Assembly (NCBI GenBank): GCA_030248225.1
Contig: JASANE010028189.1
Location: 1 to 64,000, forward strand
DNA from: Trileptium ribeirensis
Lineage: Eukaryota > Nematoda > Enoplea > Enoplida > Thoracostomopsidae
Direction of reading: 5' to 3'
Length of the DNA: 64,000 nucleotides
Shown one piece after another: positions 34,640 to 48,110 of the stretch. The notes under the pieces were generated by a model that was not told the origin of the DNA, did no database searches, and worked only from the letters and a program-made list of their open reading frames with translations. The position numbers and the translations under genes were made by a program. Position 1 is the first letter of the stretch. Each line of letters begins with the position of its first letter.

Positions 34640-37600
34640 GAAGCTTTAAATGACGAATAGATAATTTATTGCAAACTTATTGTTTCTGGAACACAATTTA
34701 TCAAAACATTAGCCCACGTCACCTTTAAGGGCTGGACGTTATAACGTTAGAAAAAAGAGCTGAGGATTCGGGGGACGGCAGCCCCTGAATTAGTCTTAGG
34801 CTTAGTACATGGCTCATATAGAAGCCTTAGCTTAGGCTAAGACTAAGGCTTAGGCTTAGTTTATTGAGAACGGCATATCATGCATTTCATTTCCGCCCCT
34901 AAAGGTTACATTGGCCAAAACATATATGCAGATATAGTAAATTAAATTTAAACAAGATGTTTTAACATTTGAACAACATGTCACAAATAAAGCAACGAGG
35001 GAGCGAATTTTTGTTTAGAAATATCATCGAGACTGCTACAGTTAAAGGATAGGGATTGCTGGTGAAATCGCTAGATTGTGAAATACATCGCATGATCTTG
35101 ATCAACTTAGGTTTGAAAAACATTTCGCAATCCACATAATCATATTCCCACATACGGCTTGTTTTAACAATGAATTAGGATCCTGGCCGGAGCGACAAAG
35201 GATAGACAAAAAGCAAGTAAGCATAACTAATCTTTTCATAAACACCATGTTGTAGCATAAATATTTTTGTTTACATTGTACATGTTTATGCTTTCTCCAA
35301 CTACAGTTGGGCCTTTTATACAATAAATTTGTGAAAATACACAATTTTTATACCAAATCTACAACGTTATAAAAAACAAGGATAATTTGGCTAATTTCAA
35401 TGTTAGACGATATTTTTTAATTAATAATTCCAAATAAAATTAAATTCTGAAATTAAAAATTTAATTTCAAAACGTCACTCATTACACGGCAAAGACGTTT
35501 GCAATGGTTGCTGCTACCTGTATAGACTGAGCAGCGCTACCATATTTTATTTAGAATATTACGTTTTACTGAGACAAAGAGTAATACCTCGACTTTTACA
35601 ACAAACTTTAAGATGCGTTCACACATGTTCGAACTTTAAGCTCGTTATTTGATACAATTTGAAAGTATAGCTTGCATCTATAGTGAATTGCATCGAGTTT
35701 CTTTATAATTTTTATAGTATTTTACGTTGACAAACATGGACAAAGTACTATATTAAAAAAATTTTTTAGCTAAAACTTCAATAAAACGTAGTAAAATGTT
35801 TGATACATTTGTTGCCAAGGCGTCTTGCAAATAGTTACCTGTAAATTAAAATTTTGACATTACATTTTTAGTCTCCTGCAGGAATTGTGGCAAAAACACC
35901 GCATAATGGTAGCCGCATGTCTATCATGGCGAATTTCTATATTGTGAATTTTCTGTTTCTGGTATAGTTTGACAGTAACAAACATATATATGTGTGTTTA
36001 TTATAAAATTGTTAAGCAGTTGAAAACCATATTATTACACATTTTACCATGTACACTGGTGTGTTGCAGTGAATACGGTAAAGGTGTACAAAAACTTTAT
36101 TTTTCGCGTCGGTTTAGGCTCGTTCGTTTTGGCTTAGCGGCGATAGGTTCCAGTAGATGAAACTAAAAATAATGGTAAAAGGTATTGTAATCATAGGTAG
36201 TGCGCAGAGTTTTCTGTTTTGGAGGAAATGAGGCAAGCGATAAAATGTTTTATATTTATATATCTAATTTTATTAGCGACGCAGCGGAGATTTGCTTTGC
36301 TACTGTGATCAGAGTTTTGTACAATATTTGCTAATTCCCATGTAATCGCTAGATCGATAAATAATACTTTGGTACGAGTGATTTTGGTTGCCGTGGTGTC
36401 TTACTGAACAGCTACATTTCATGTTTCGCATCCCCGTAAATTATACACTGCCTATGTTATATTATTATTTTACGTAAAGTTCTTTTGCTAAAATTTTTAC
36501 TTCCGAAAGACCAAAATATTTTTCTCTGGCTTGTATTGCCCGTTTTTCCAATGTGAGAATCATTTCTTATAAATTTCTACTCCAAGCCATGTTATCTTGA
36601 CGTTTAATGGTTGCACCTTTAAAACTTTAGAATAAAGTGCGCGCAAATTGTTTTCCATTAAGGTCTAATATTTTAGAACCAATTTATTGTGCTTCTTCTT
36701 AGATAAGATACGACCTTGTGAATGTGTCGTGATGCACGCCCTTATAGTATTTAAACCCCTAGTGTCACTTTCACAGTAAATACAGTTATTTATGTTTGTT
36801 CCGCGTCCTAAAGCTACAAGTAGTCCAGATTTAAACATCCAATCCAATTTTAACTTATTTTGAACGAACCATGGTCCTGTACTGCTCTGCATTTTGAATA
36901 ATTGCACCTTTGTATGGTATGTAACAAATGTGGCGAAGAATATGACAGCCGTTACAAGGAACTTATATTTTATAAAATCCTGAAGTTGAAAACTACTAGA
37001 GCCATAAAATCGTAAACATAAATTCAATTAAATGAATCCATACTGTGTAAAATAACAAATGCAATGAAAATTAGGGTCAGAGTAAAACCAGCAAGCTCTT
37101 GATTATCTCGATATGGTCAAAAATATTGTTCAATGAACTGCTTATTGGAATAAATTACATTTTATTAATTTGAAATCTTACTAATTATTTATGGGTTATT
37201 TAAATATATAAATATATTATAATACGAATGAAACCATATAATTTATCTAATAAAAATTGTAAAGCTCCGTTGTTGTAGACCTATTCAGTTCCTTGTTCCT
37301 ATAAAACTCCTTTAGTTCCGTGTTTACGTGGAACTAAGCAGCGCTTAATTGCTGTCACTGACTTCGACTCTGACAGTATAAAAGGCACACATAACACCAA
37401 GTGTCGATGATAAAATTTTTTAGAAGAGTATTATGTCATATAAAATTCGGTATCATAAAATATTATTATATAAAATATTATTATATAAAATTCGGTCAAA
37501 CTCATGTATTATGCCTTACCAGGTGATGAGGTCCAAAAGATTGTAGGGCCACGTTCCAAAAATTTTAAAATGCGTCGGATAAGACATAATGCAACGTTGA

Positions 37601-39040
37601 AGGTTAGCCTATAGCCCCAACAACCTTTGGGTCACCTCTAAAGTCTTGGGGTCGGCCAAAAATCCCCACATGACAGGATGAGGGAAAGTACAATAAAATC
37701 ATCTGGTCTCTTTATCGTTTTCAAAAATTTTCTTTTGGACACTTGAGGATACGCCAGGTTTTACAAGATCATTTATCAATACATAGAAATATTTATGCAT
37801 ATGTGATAGAAACCTTGTTTCTTTACTTTACATTAAAACTGTGACATGTCAAGCAATTTAAATCAAGTTTACCGTTAAGTCACAAGCTATGGTTAGGTAT
37901 ATAAACATTATTAATTTCAAGGAATGAGAATTGAATGCAAATGTGCGAACGATAATGTCTTCGACACAAGAAGAAACCATGGCGACATTTTATTCATATC
38001 ATACGACAATTAGACTATAAATCTTTTAACACTACGTCTATAGAAATGTATTGATTAAAATGTAACATTTAGGTTTACAAATTATCAAAATACGTGAACT
38101 TTTATTAATTAAAAACAATTTCGCCAATCCATCCACTTCGTATATTGTGACTGATCTAAACATGCACATGAGCTAAAATATATAACACCAAGAGCTTTAT
38201 TTTGATTTGCTGAGGAGAAAATATGACATTGTTCGAAATCACCACATGAACTTGTCGGGCATGCCGCGATCCATTTCAAACATGTCTCACCATTGACTTG
38301 GGGAAAGGGTCCATGGAGTCACGGACAACGCTTCCATCAGTTTTGACGCCCATCAATTTTGTGAGAGGAGGTGGTGTTTGAAAAAATTTTTCTCGACACC
38401 CGTAGCTTTTAAGGGAAGTCATTTGAAGTGCTACCATTATATGATGAGTTTTGTTTCATTCGATTCTTTCTCTACCAATGCTATTTTGTAATGAATTTCT
38501 TCAATTATCAATTGAACATTACAAAACCCAGATAATATCAGTTATCGTGTTTTAATATGCTACCCACACCATTCACTGGAAACATTTCATTTTCAACATT
38601 GTTTTCACAAATTGCAAGTGCCAAATCAGGTTTAACATGAGACATACAGCCTCAGATGTTTACGACCACAAAACAAAACAATCTGTCCTATCAGTTTGTT
38701 TTTATATTTTGAAGTAACATTACTGGGAAACTTCGAGTCATAGCTTTATTCTTTAACGTAATTGGAAGTTGTATTGAACCACCAATCATTTAAAATATAT
38801 GCCAACGAAAGTTCATGATGGTTTCTGAACTGAAGAGTTCTCAATGAATTCTGAATACAACTTTCATTCAAACTGTGGTCTAGGTAATTCTGAGGGGCGT
38901 TACGTTTTATCGTTAGAAAAATGAACATCTTAGAGTGCAGGGCTCCGAGGCGGCAGCACCCCGATTTAGGCTTAAGGTTAGTGTATTTTTCATCTAAGCT
39001 AAAAAGCTAAAAATAATATCATCTTGTATCTACATCTATA
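34640..39040. other. Upstream region of the cyclase gene, no gene recognised
   Basis: This AT-rich stretch has only short ORFs. A possible signal-peptide-like ORF at 35102-35250 (minus) and a 120-codon ORF at 36665-37027 (minus) match nothing I know. Two copies of a dispersed repeat with GACGGCAGCCCC and TTAGGCTTAG occur at 34738-34862 and 38894-38990, and another at about 59300-59360. A run of ATATTATTATATAAAATTCGG repeats is near 37440-37495. It probably contains the cyclase promoter. Confidence 0.35.
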
Positions 39041-39243
39041 TGCATGAAAACAATCGCATTTTCGGACGGAATTTTTTATTACGCTTACTTAATGCTCTAA
39101 AAAGGACACTTTTCAAGGTGTTTGTTTAGTCTTCTAAACAGAAATTTTTCAAGATGCCTGTTTAACCTCCTTATATGATGAAGCCTTTCAGTAAGCTTGT
39201 TCAGCCATCTTAGCAAAAAACACTTCAACATATTTATTTTATC

Positions 39244-40388
39244 GTGGGTACGACAACCGTCACTATGAACAACGTTCAATCAACCGTTTCCGCCGTTGCG
39301 ATTAAACTGCCTCCTTTCCGGACATCTGGTGCGGAGCTATGGTTGACTCAAGTGGAGTCTCAATTCGCTATCCGAGCAATCACAAAGCAGCAAACAATTT
39401 CGACAACGTGGTCGCATCGCTCGCCCCAGACTATGCAACGTAGGTACGGGAACTGCTGGGCGCATATCGTCTTCCCTGGAAGACACAATACTACTTCAAC
39501 TTTTTCTTCATCGACTTTAGCTGCATGTGCAGCATTTTTGGCCGGATCCGAAAGTACCACGTTAGATGCTACCTCAACGTCAAATTTTGGAAGTCTCGGC
39601 GCCAGAGGTCACCCGCATTCGCAGCAACGACGACGATGTTTCACTTTTCACCGAGGTAAAATCGCTGCGAACGGGCGGTCCTACGATTTCGCAAAGAGCT
39701 GTCCGCGTTCTAATTCAACTTAAGTCGGTCAAGGCATCGAACGCCAGCGCCGGGTCGGAGTAGTTAGCGCGATCGCCAGTGAACACAATCCACGAATGTT
39801 GATGATGGTCGCTGCTGGTACCACCAAAAATTTCGGAATCGCTGGGATCAAGTGCCGGGTATCCTGTACCTCGTCGGGAAATGGCAACATATGTCACTAG
39901 CAACGACGAGTCGCCCCGCAACCGTAAGTTCAAATAGTTGATTCTTCCTCGTCAATGATCGGGCCTCTGGGGTAAGCTTTTTGTCGGCAGTGGCCCCAAG
40001 TGTCCGTCGTTGAGGTAACACCAGACGATCGAAGCAAACGACTTTACTTGAAAGCTGCGAATGATGTATAAGTAAACTTAAGTTGCGCCGCTTATATACT
40101 GTCCTCTTTTGTCAAAAGCAAATAACATTGGTTGTTCACCGAACACAAATTTCATTTTCGTGTTAACGAACTGAAATTAGTCCGTTTCATATTTCATATA
40201 TTATAATCTGAAAATTTTCGCGAACACATTGGTGTTATAGTACATGGGCTGAATTGCATTCATTAATGGCGTTATGGAACAGAAAAATGTCGAAATTTAA
40301 TACGGCTAGTGAAATTCGAGTTTTGTTTTCTAACAACGTTTTGTACATGATGTCAAAACAGGATGGTTGACGGCACATCTTAAGTTTA
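39244..40388 (+). pseudogene. Gypsy LTR retrotransposon B, gag and protease start
   Basis: It begins with MGTTTVTMNN and the Gypsy gag signature AIKLPPFRTSGAELWLTQVE. Later frames give a protease-like stretch near 39935-40010 (LVNDRASGVSFL). Frameshifts break the frame after about 39400. The TTA-flanked MITE at 40389-40962 interrupts the element here. No 5' LTR is recognised upstream. Confidence 0.7.
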
Positions 40389-40962
40389 TGCATCATTTAC
40401 AATAAGATGCGTGCGCATGGTCATAATTATGTAACGCGTTCAAATGGGCTAGCTACTATGTCACGCATACTGTCCAGCTCCAGTATTAAAATTTTGAATA
40501 GCTTAGCTAGGCTGTACATTTGTGATCGAGTGTCGAGCCGGATTGTGTATTTGTCACGAAGCGTTCAGCTGAGCCCTATAACTTAAGCCCAAAGCTATTT
40601 AGTTTGCGAAAATTATGTTTTATTATACGTATCTAAATAATGCCCCAAAAGCGGCATACAGCTTAAAACGTTAATTGTATATATTAAAACATATATAACT
40701 TAGAATTAATGTGGAAATACTATACAACGAAATGCTATTACACTATGCACAACACTAAATAAAATTTCTCAATGGACAGTTCAGCCGGCCGCTCCGTTTG
40801 TCACGCAGAGCCGAGCTAAGCTTCCTGTTTGCCACATTAGGACTAGCTTAGCATAAAAATGTACCATAGTAGTCCAGCGAATCTATAGTTCACCCGAACT
40901 AGTTTAGTTGGACGATTGACATAATTCGGCCCTGGCGCACGCATCTTATCGTAAATGAGGCA
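40389..40962. mobile_element. Harbinger-like MITE, 574 bp, inside Gypsy B
   Basis: The terminal inverted repeats are about 180 bp. The left starts TGCATCATTTACAATAAG and the right ends CTTATCGTAAATGAGGCA. TTA flanks both sides (40386-40388 and 40963-40965). The tips match those of the 3.2-kb element at 8660-11834, so it is an internally deleted relative. It inserted into the protease region of the Gypsy element and is younger than that element. Confidence 0.85.
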
Positions 40963-40965
40963 TTA

Positions 40966-43900
40966 CTCTTGCATGATTCAATGATCAGCGCATACGGCCA
41001 AATGCTCCGCGACTTTGGATCTCGGTCTCAAGCGCACAAAATGATAGGTTTTCTTCGTCGCGGATGTGGCTAAATCCGTCATCGGTGCCGACCTGGTGTA
41101 GCATTTCGATCTGTTTCCTGACACCCGCAACTACACGGCGCTCTTACCTTGTTTGTCAGTCAAAAGCGTCCCGCACACGCACAGTTACGAATTACGACTG
41201 CAACAATGAATGTGGTTCCTTGTACAGACGTAGCATGGAAGAATTTCCCAGTATCACGACACCCGAGTCTCTAGGAACGCCGGCGAAGCACGATGTGGTG
41301 CATTATATTGTGACGAAGGGACCCCCGGTTTTCGCACGAGTGCGTTGCATGTCGCTTGCGAAGCTCAAAGCTGCGAAGGCGGAATACGACCACATGATGG
41401 AGCTGGGAATAGTTCGCCCATCAACAAGCTGTGTTTCGACAGCCCTGAATATGGTTTCAAAAATAAACGGCGATTGGCGACCCCGCGGCGACTGCCGTAT
41501 CCTCAATAATATCACTGTTCCAAACCGCTATCCGATCCCCAATATTCACGATTACACAACATCGCTGGCAGGAACAACCGTTTTCTGCAAAATTGACCTT
41601 GTTCGTGCGTATCCTCAGATTCGAGGTAGTTCCATAGACGGCAATTGTTACTCCATTTTGGTTCTTCGAATATCTTTGGATGCCATTTGGGCTGTTATAA
41701 CGCGCAGATGTTATAACGGTTCCTGAACAATGTCGTTCGATGTTTGCATTTCTGTTTCATCTACCTCGATGACATTCTCGGGGCAAGGGAAAACGCACAT
41801 GAGCACTATAAGGATCTCCGAAAACTGTTTAGAAGCCTAGACTAGTGCGGCATAGTCGTCAATCCCGACAATGCCAATTTCGCCAGTCTACGTTGCAGTT
41901 TCTTGACCCGCCACTAAGACAAAAATGGCATCAAACCACTGGGATGCAAAGTTATAGCCATCACAGATGTTACTTTGCCTTCGTCGCGAAAGAAACTCAT
42001 GGAATTCTTGAGAACGGTAAATTTCTATCATCCATTCATACCCAATTCTTTCGTTACTACTGAACCGTTGTCCTGTCTCACGACCGGCACGAAGGGGGAC
42101 AAAGCCGTTCAATGAAAAGAAGAAGCCATAAAATCGATTGTCAACATCAAAAACGCATTGGTTCACGCTGCTACGCTCGTTCATGCTCGATCTGTTGCGA
42201 AGCTTTGCCTGATGGTGAACGCATCCGACCATGCAGTCGGAGATGTGCTTCAACAAAAAGCAACATCATCATAGGAACCGCTTGGTTTTTTCTCAAAGAA
42301 GCTACAGCCAAGAAAAATCCGTCATAGCGTTTTCGGACGATAGCTATTGGCCGTGTACTTTGCCATACCCAATTCCGCTACACCATCGAGCAGTTCCATA
42401 TCCTCACTTGCCAAAAACCGCTCACGTTCGCGATGCACTCTCGAACGACGCAAACCAGTCTTCGTGAAGCCCGTCAACTGGACTTCATTTCTCCGTTTGC
42501 CTCCAATATTCGCTATGTAAAAGCAGCTGCAATACGACCACAGACGCGCTCTCATTAGTGCCATCATTGCCGCAGCTTTGGACTTCATAGAAGTAGCCCG
42601 TGCTCAGCTACAAGACAACGAATTACAACGTTTGCGCCAACAACGCGTTTCATCACTGAAATTGCGGAATTTCCCAATCTCAGGCACAAACGAAACAATT
42701 CTCTGCGATTTCACAAACCGACACCGTGCGGCCATCTGTACTATTGTTCATACGTACGTCCAGTTTTCGATGCATTGCATAACTTATCGCATCCTGGATT
42801 TCGAACATCTCAACGACTTATCCTACAGCCATTCGTTTGGCCTGGGGCAAACATCGATCTGCGACACCGGGTGAAAACCTGCACTTAATGCCAACGATCA
42901 GAATTTCAACGGCACACAACGTCACGACTGCAGCGTTTTTTGGCCCATATAGGCGATTTGGTCAAATTCACATCGACATTGTGGTCTCGCTTCCGATTTC
43001 GCAAGGTTACCGACACACCTCACCGTGGTCGATCGTTACAACTGATGGCTCGAGGCATCTCTCACCGCCGATATCGCCGTTAATACGATCGCCCGTACCC
43101 TCATAACCGAATGGACTTCACAATTTATAGTACCCACTTCGATTACTACCGATCGAGGACGACAATTCGAAGGCGACCTGTTCAAAAAACTCACGTCACT
43201 GCTTGGCGCACGACATTTCCGAACGACAGCTTATCATCCCGCAGCGAACAGTTTGGTCGAACGTTTTCATTGCCAATTGAAGATATTGCTCAAACCCTAT
43301 GGAGCAAGAGTTCTGTGGATCGACGCCCACCCTTATGTCATGGTCGGGTTGTGTACAGCCAACAAACCGGATCTCGAGTGATCCCCCGTCGAAATGGTCT
43401 ACTTAACAACACTTCGGCTGCCCGCAGAGTTCGTGTCTAACGACAACGGTAACGGTTATAATACCTCCGTGTTGCTCGACGTCCTGTGAAACGTCATGCA
43501 GACGCTAAAACGGGCCAAACATCGCACACACAATCGGCCATGCTACGTTTCGTAACAGCTTGTTGATAGCGATTTCGTTTTAGTCCGCAGCGACACCATC
43601 CACAAACTGATTCAGCTGCCCTATGACGGACAGTTTAAAGCGCTCAAAGCGAAATCCAAAGTATTATACACTAGAATACAACAACCGCAAACAATCAGTA
43701 CTGATCGCCTGCCAACATTCATCGATTCGTTTAATGTTTGCGACGAATCCTCGCCTGAATTCTCAAATTACGTAACGCGACAAACAAAGTCGAGTCGACA
43801 AGTTCTTCACTTTCCGGATGGATTCAAGCCATGCACACTCTAATCTGGTGGGGAGCACCGTGGCGGTCGGTCCCTCATCCCTCAATGACGACCCCGAGTT

Positions 43901-43970
43901 GTTTACGGCGCTTGATCATTCATATCCGATATTGTCACGAAATGACGTAGCTCGATATTTCTTGCGGATT
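40966..43970 (+). pseudogene. Gypsy LTR retrotransposon B, protease to integrase
   Basis: Protease remnant is at about 41060-41130 (VIGADLV.HFDLFPDTRNY). Reverse transcriptase spans about 41200-41950, with GDWRPRGDCRILNN, FCKIDLVRAYPQI and the catalytic FIYLDDIL near 41750-41775. RNase H is at about 42000-42480. Integrase is at about 42590-43440, with HIDIV and an ITTDRG..FEGDLF segment. The tail reaches about 43970. Multiple frames are needed, so it is dead. AT-rich sequence at 44000-44230, with a TATATAAG motif and AATAAA, could be an LTR, but no matching 5' copy is seen. Confidence 0.8.
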
Positions 43971-44729
43971 TAAACTAAGCTCACGCTCGCTGAAGTGTTG
44001 TTGAAAGCTGATTGGATGATTTATGTATACGTGTTTTAATCTTTGTATATATGACCGCTTGTACTAATAATCCATCTTGTGTTTATTATGTCAAGTCATG
44101 TCAAGTCAATTTACTTGTAAAACAACTATATAAGATGATTATGAATATATATAAGCATAATAATTTTCAAAATAAACTAGTAAATATATAGCTAACAGAA
44201 TGGGGAGGTACCTACCACCACTTACATCTGTTATAAGTTGCGATCATATTTTAATGATTTGCTGAGGTCTACCTGCATTAGTAGTTTTTTTTGAAAATTT
44301 TAACGTTTGCGGCTCCAACGAACAGCTGTCCGTCCAATGTGTCGGACAGATTGTTCCACTCGCTAATGGTACGAATGGGGGATGCGTGGTTTAAAACATT
44401 GGTTTATTTTTGCTTGCGAAGTCTTAGAGAATGTCCACGTGTTCGCATTAAATCATTTAATTGTAAGTATTTAAAATGAAATTGGTATTGGTTTTCACTG
44501 AGAAGTTTGAAGATTGTGCAGAGATCAAAACGCAACCTTTGCAGCCGTCATAAAAATTCCTCATCCAACCCCTACCCCCATGCAAATCGTAAAATATAAC
44601 AATTTGAAATAATATAATATTAATAATACGCAATACATTATTATTATCATTATATTTAGTAATGGCCATTATTTGTTTTGAGGAAAGCTAATTTGTTCAA
44701 CAACCTCGTCTGTCGTATATAGATAAGAA

Positions 44730-45640
44730 ATGAAGCGAGCAAACAAGTACAAAAGATACTGGACCAGGGCGACATTCGAAGATCATACAGTCCTTGGGCA
44801 TCCTCTATTGTACTCATCAATAGAAAAACTGGATCGAAAAAAGGGTAGTGCCGACTATCGTATGTTAAACTCGATGACGAAACGCGATAGCTTCGTGCTT
44901 CCACGAATCGTCGGAATGTTGGGCTCACTCCGTGGAGCTCAATATTTGTCCACATTGAACCTTGTGTTGGGAAACTGGCAAGTTCCCATGTGCGAGCAGG
45001 ATAAAGAAAAGACCGCGTTCATATGCCACGTTGGTATATTTGACTTCAACGTTACGCCATTCTGCCTGACCAATTGATCTCCAACCTTTCAAAGGATGAT
45101 GCAACTGGTCCTAGCTGGTGTCTTGATAAAATCATGCCATTATTATCTTAACATCATTATATTCTAGACATCGTATTGGGTGGGACCACTTATATATACG
45201 ACATGAGCAAAATTCTGCAACGACTGCGCAAACACAACCTCGAGGCAAAAGGGTCGAAGTGCGAATTGTTCAAACAGGAAATTCCACTTCTCGGACACAG
45301 CGTGTTGAGCAAAAAGGTTTCAACGGACTCTGAGAAGATCGACATAATTCAAAATTTTTCGAAACCAAAACGGTCAAATAGACCAAAAGATCCCTACGTC
45401 GGTCTCACGGGCTATTACAGGTAATTCGTGCCCCATTATTGACAATAGTGTTAGCGCAAATTTCGAAAAAGACATTAGAATACGACTATACCATCGTCTA
45501 TAAAACTGGTAGATACCACCAAAATGAGTATTGTATATCGCGAGCCACTGTTCCTGGAACAGATAATTTGGAAACACGTGAAGAAAAATCGCGGTATCAA
45601 TACAAATCCATCATTACTAAGCTTAATCTTCATAGCCAAT
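44730..45640 (+). pseudogene. Gypsy LTR retrotransposon C, reverse transcriptase and RNase H remnant
   Basis: The frame at 44730-45077 reads DYRMLNSMTKRDSFVLPRI and then STLNLVLGNWQVPM...EKTAF, clear Gypsy reverse transcriptase. The catalytic YLDD is degraded to YLNI near 45140. The connection domain (45176-45424) has KCELFKQEIPLLGH. An RNase H tail (45439-45600) has LEYDYTIVYKTGR..Q.NEY. It is a different lineage from Gypsy A and B, judged by its RT motifs. Confidence 0.75.
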
Positions 45641-46440
45641 AACTAGTTATCGATGCAGACAAAAAAGCCGACAGATAGTAACACAAGAGGATCCAGCTCA
45701 GGGAAGATGAATTAAAGGAAACCAAAAAAGCAAGCTAAACCAAAGTAGTAAGAAGTGGCTACGGCTGACTAAGGAGACTCTGACTCGGATATATCGTTGA
45801 TTTTCGAAACGGAAGTCCATGTTCAGCCATCTCAAGGCGAAGATAGTCAACGATCTTATGTACCAAGCCAAAATGAAACATCAGTTCAACCGAAAGGTAA
45901 ACAGCTAGTTCATAGTGGTGGACGAAGAGCGTATAACCAACATAAATCGTCGAAAAAGAAGCAACTGAAGAAACCAGCAACGTCGATAGTTTCGAAATCA
46001 AAGCAACCTCAGGCAAAGTAGACTGAAATTTCGAAGGGCAGTGAAACTGCCTAATCAAATTTTATATACAAGTAAAAGAAAAACCGCGACAGCCACAGAG
46101 GCCGAAGCAGCGAGAAACGGTGCAACGACATGAAGTGGAAACGTCGAGAGGCGGTAACGCAAACCACAGTTAGTGATAATAGCGAAGATCAAGGTGATAC
46201 CAACAATCCTTAGATATTAATGGCGAAACTTCTGACGAGGAAGAAGATTATCCAGCCGGCTTCCCAAACTTCCAGAACCCATTGTCGCAACAGGAAATGC
46301 AATCCAAACAAAATTTCCGAGTCGAGTTATTGGATAAAACTAACCATGCAGTCGAACATCAGTCGGAATAGAAGCACAACAAAGAATGCAGTAACAAACT
46401 CGACCGGAGAAGTACCAGATGGTACTTAAGCTGATATGTA
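45640..46440 (+). other. Charged, low-complexity coding remnant within Gypsy C
   Basis: Broken frames are rich in Lys, Gln, Ser and Glu (for example 45797-46021). It lies between the RNase H and integrase remnants of Gypsy C. It could be a lineage-specific linker or unrelated sequence; I cannot tell which. Confidence 0.35.
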
Positions 46441-46629
46441 TATACGCACCTGATGGTGCCACTGTCCATGGCAAGCAGAGTCGAACGCACACCCAAGGGA
46501 TGTTTCACACGACGGACAGCGGCTTGCCGATTATCGGCAAAGTGTATGAATCGATTGGGATGCGAAGTGTCTGAAAATCAAAAGAAACGAAGGCGGGAGT
46601 AGAAGCACGCACGGCCATCATAAATCTGG

Positions 46630-46980
46630 TAATGCTCCGGACGAGTGAAGCAGTTTTCTGAAACCGGTCAATGATGGTGCGGTGATGATGTCGTTCGCAA
46701 GGCTATTCCAAATGTTGACAGTTCTATAAGCAAAAGAGAAACGAGCGCAGTTGTTACGAGGCTCAAAGCGAGCTCGTAATTTTATAGAATGTCCGCGAAC
46801 CGATTGTCTGTTTCCACAATGAAAAAGTGATCTAGTGGTACATTTACTTATTTGTGTGCCATGCGGTAGATCATGATAAGATCGGCCCTGATGCGTCGAA
46901 TTTCTAGGGTCTGTAGTTTGAGTAGTTGCAATCGTTCCTCATAACTGCGGGAGGCAAGACTTGGAATCAGTTATGATCAG
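46630..46980 (-). pseudogene. LINE C-terminal fragment (CR1/Rex-like), minus strand
   Basis: Read on the minus strand, a broken frame gives SYEERLQLLKLQTLEIRRIR and then DLIMIYRMAH. After a gap and a frameshift come RFSFAYRTVNIWNSLAND and a FRKLL end. This SYEERL...LE.RR.R.DLI..Y...NIWNSL pattern is the conserved 3' end of many LINE ORF2 proteins. It separates the RNase H and integrase parts of Gypsy C, so it probably inserted there. Confidence 0.75.
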
Positions 46981-46989
46981 TTAAGACAG

Positions 46990-48110
46990 TATATCATTCC
47001 AATATCTTCGATTAGAACCACTATGGATTCCGGAAGAATTGGTGCGCGCTCAAGATGAAGACCTGTGTATCCATTGATTTAAATATTGTATCGAAAATAG
47101 TGAATTCCTGGGCAGTACTCCTGAATTCGAATGAAAGTGGATCGTGGGTCACGATCATCAGTTCATTATATATGGCGATATATTGTACAGATTACGTCGA
47201 AAAGACTGCTCTCAGCGAAAGAAGAATGGGAATTTCAATTGTTGTTCCTAATAATTTCCGGCTGCCATTGTTCGAGATGTATCACGCATCGAACTACAGC
47301 GGATACTTAGCATTCGAAATGGTGTGGTGTAATATGACACGAAAATTGTTTTGGCCCAGCATTACACGTCACATTTTTAGTATATGGAAGATTGTATGTC
47401 ATATATATGTACCAGTCCGGCAAGGCCCGAAACTCCGAAACCCGCTTCATCCTATCAAAACTTTAGCCACATTCCACATGCTTGGTGTCGATAATTTTGG
47501 TCCATAACTCCCAGCCCAGTCCGGCAATAAATACATCATCTGTTCTATGGATTATTTCACCAAGTGGTGTGAAGTGTTTGCCGTTCCTAATCAAACTGCG
47601 AATACAATCGCGAAACTCTATCGAAAAAGACATGTCGTCATAGAGTCCCACGAGTCGTCGTAACTGAAAAAACGACTAAAACCCGTTTTACAGCCGAATC
47701 GTTAACCAAAGAACTCACACAAATCTAAAACAAGATCTACTGTGAGCTCTACCACCAAGCTAAAAGACTGGTAGAATCAAACCTTGAAGGCGACGCTGAA
47801 ACTAACTACGTACCGAACTAGCATCTGATCGTTGGGATGAATTCTTGGAAACCCTTTGCTTTGCATACCGAACTGCAGTCCGCGCTTCTACCTGTCAAAT
47901 CCCATTTTTCCTGCTTCATGGACGCGACCCCGATCTATCCAGGAAAACGGTATTTAGCCGCAACTACCGCCGAAGGATATGCGCCTAAACTTATCGATAA
48001 GCTTGCCTCAGCTTCGGACCAAGTGCAGAAACGACTCTTCCTAGCTCAACATCGATACGAACAATGCTTTGATCGGTGAGCGACAAAGCGTACTATCATT
48101 AATGGCGACC
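46990..48110 (+). pseudogene. Gypsy LTR retrotransposon C, integrase remnant
   Basis: It begins with LWIPEELVRAQDEDLC (pre-integrase spacer) near 47025. A zinc-binding region at 47280-47510 includes MYHASNYSGYLAFE and FWPSI. The catalytic core start at 47515-47630 reads GNKYIICSMDYFTKWCEVFAVPNQTANTI. Weaker C-terminal similarity continues to about 48100. Frames are broken. Confidence 0.75.

Noticed and set aside
35102..35344. Possible secreted small protein (signal-peptide-like MKRLVMLTCFLSIL)
   Set aside because: It is short, has no family match or conserved continuation, and has only a candidate GTATGT donor without a partner exon.
36665..37027. 120-codon minus-strand ORF upstream of the cyclase
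   Set aside because: It has no recognisable domain and a composition like its AT-rich surroundings. It is likely chance.
44000..44230. 3' LTR of Gypsy B
   Set aside because: TATA and AATAAA motifs are suggestive, but no matching 5' copy lies upstream of 39244, so no LTR pair is claimed.
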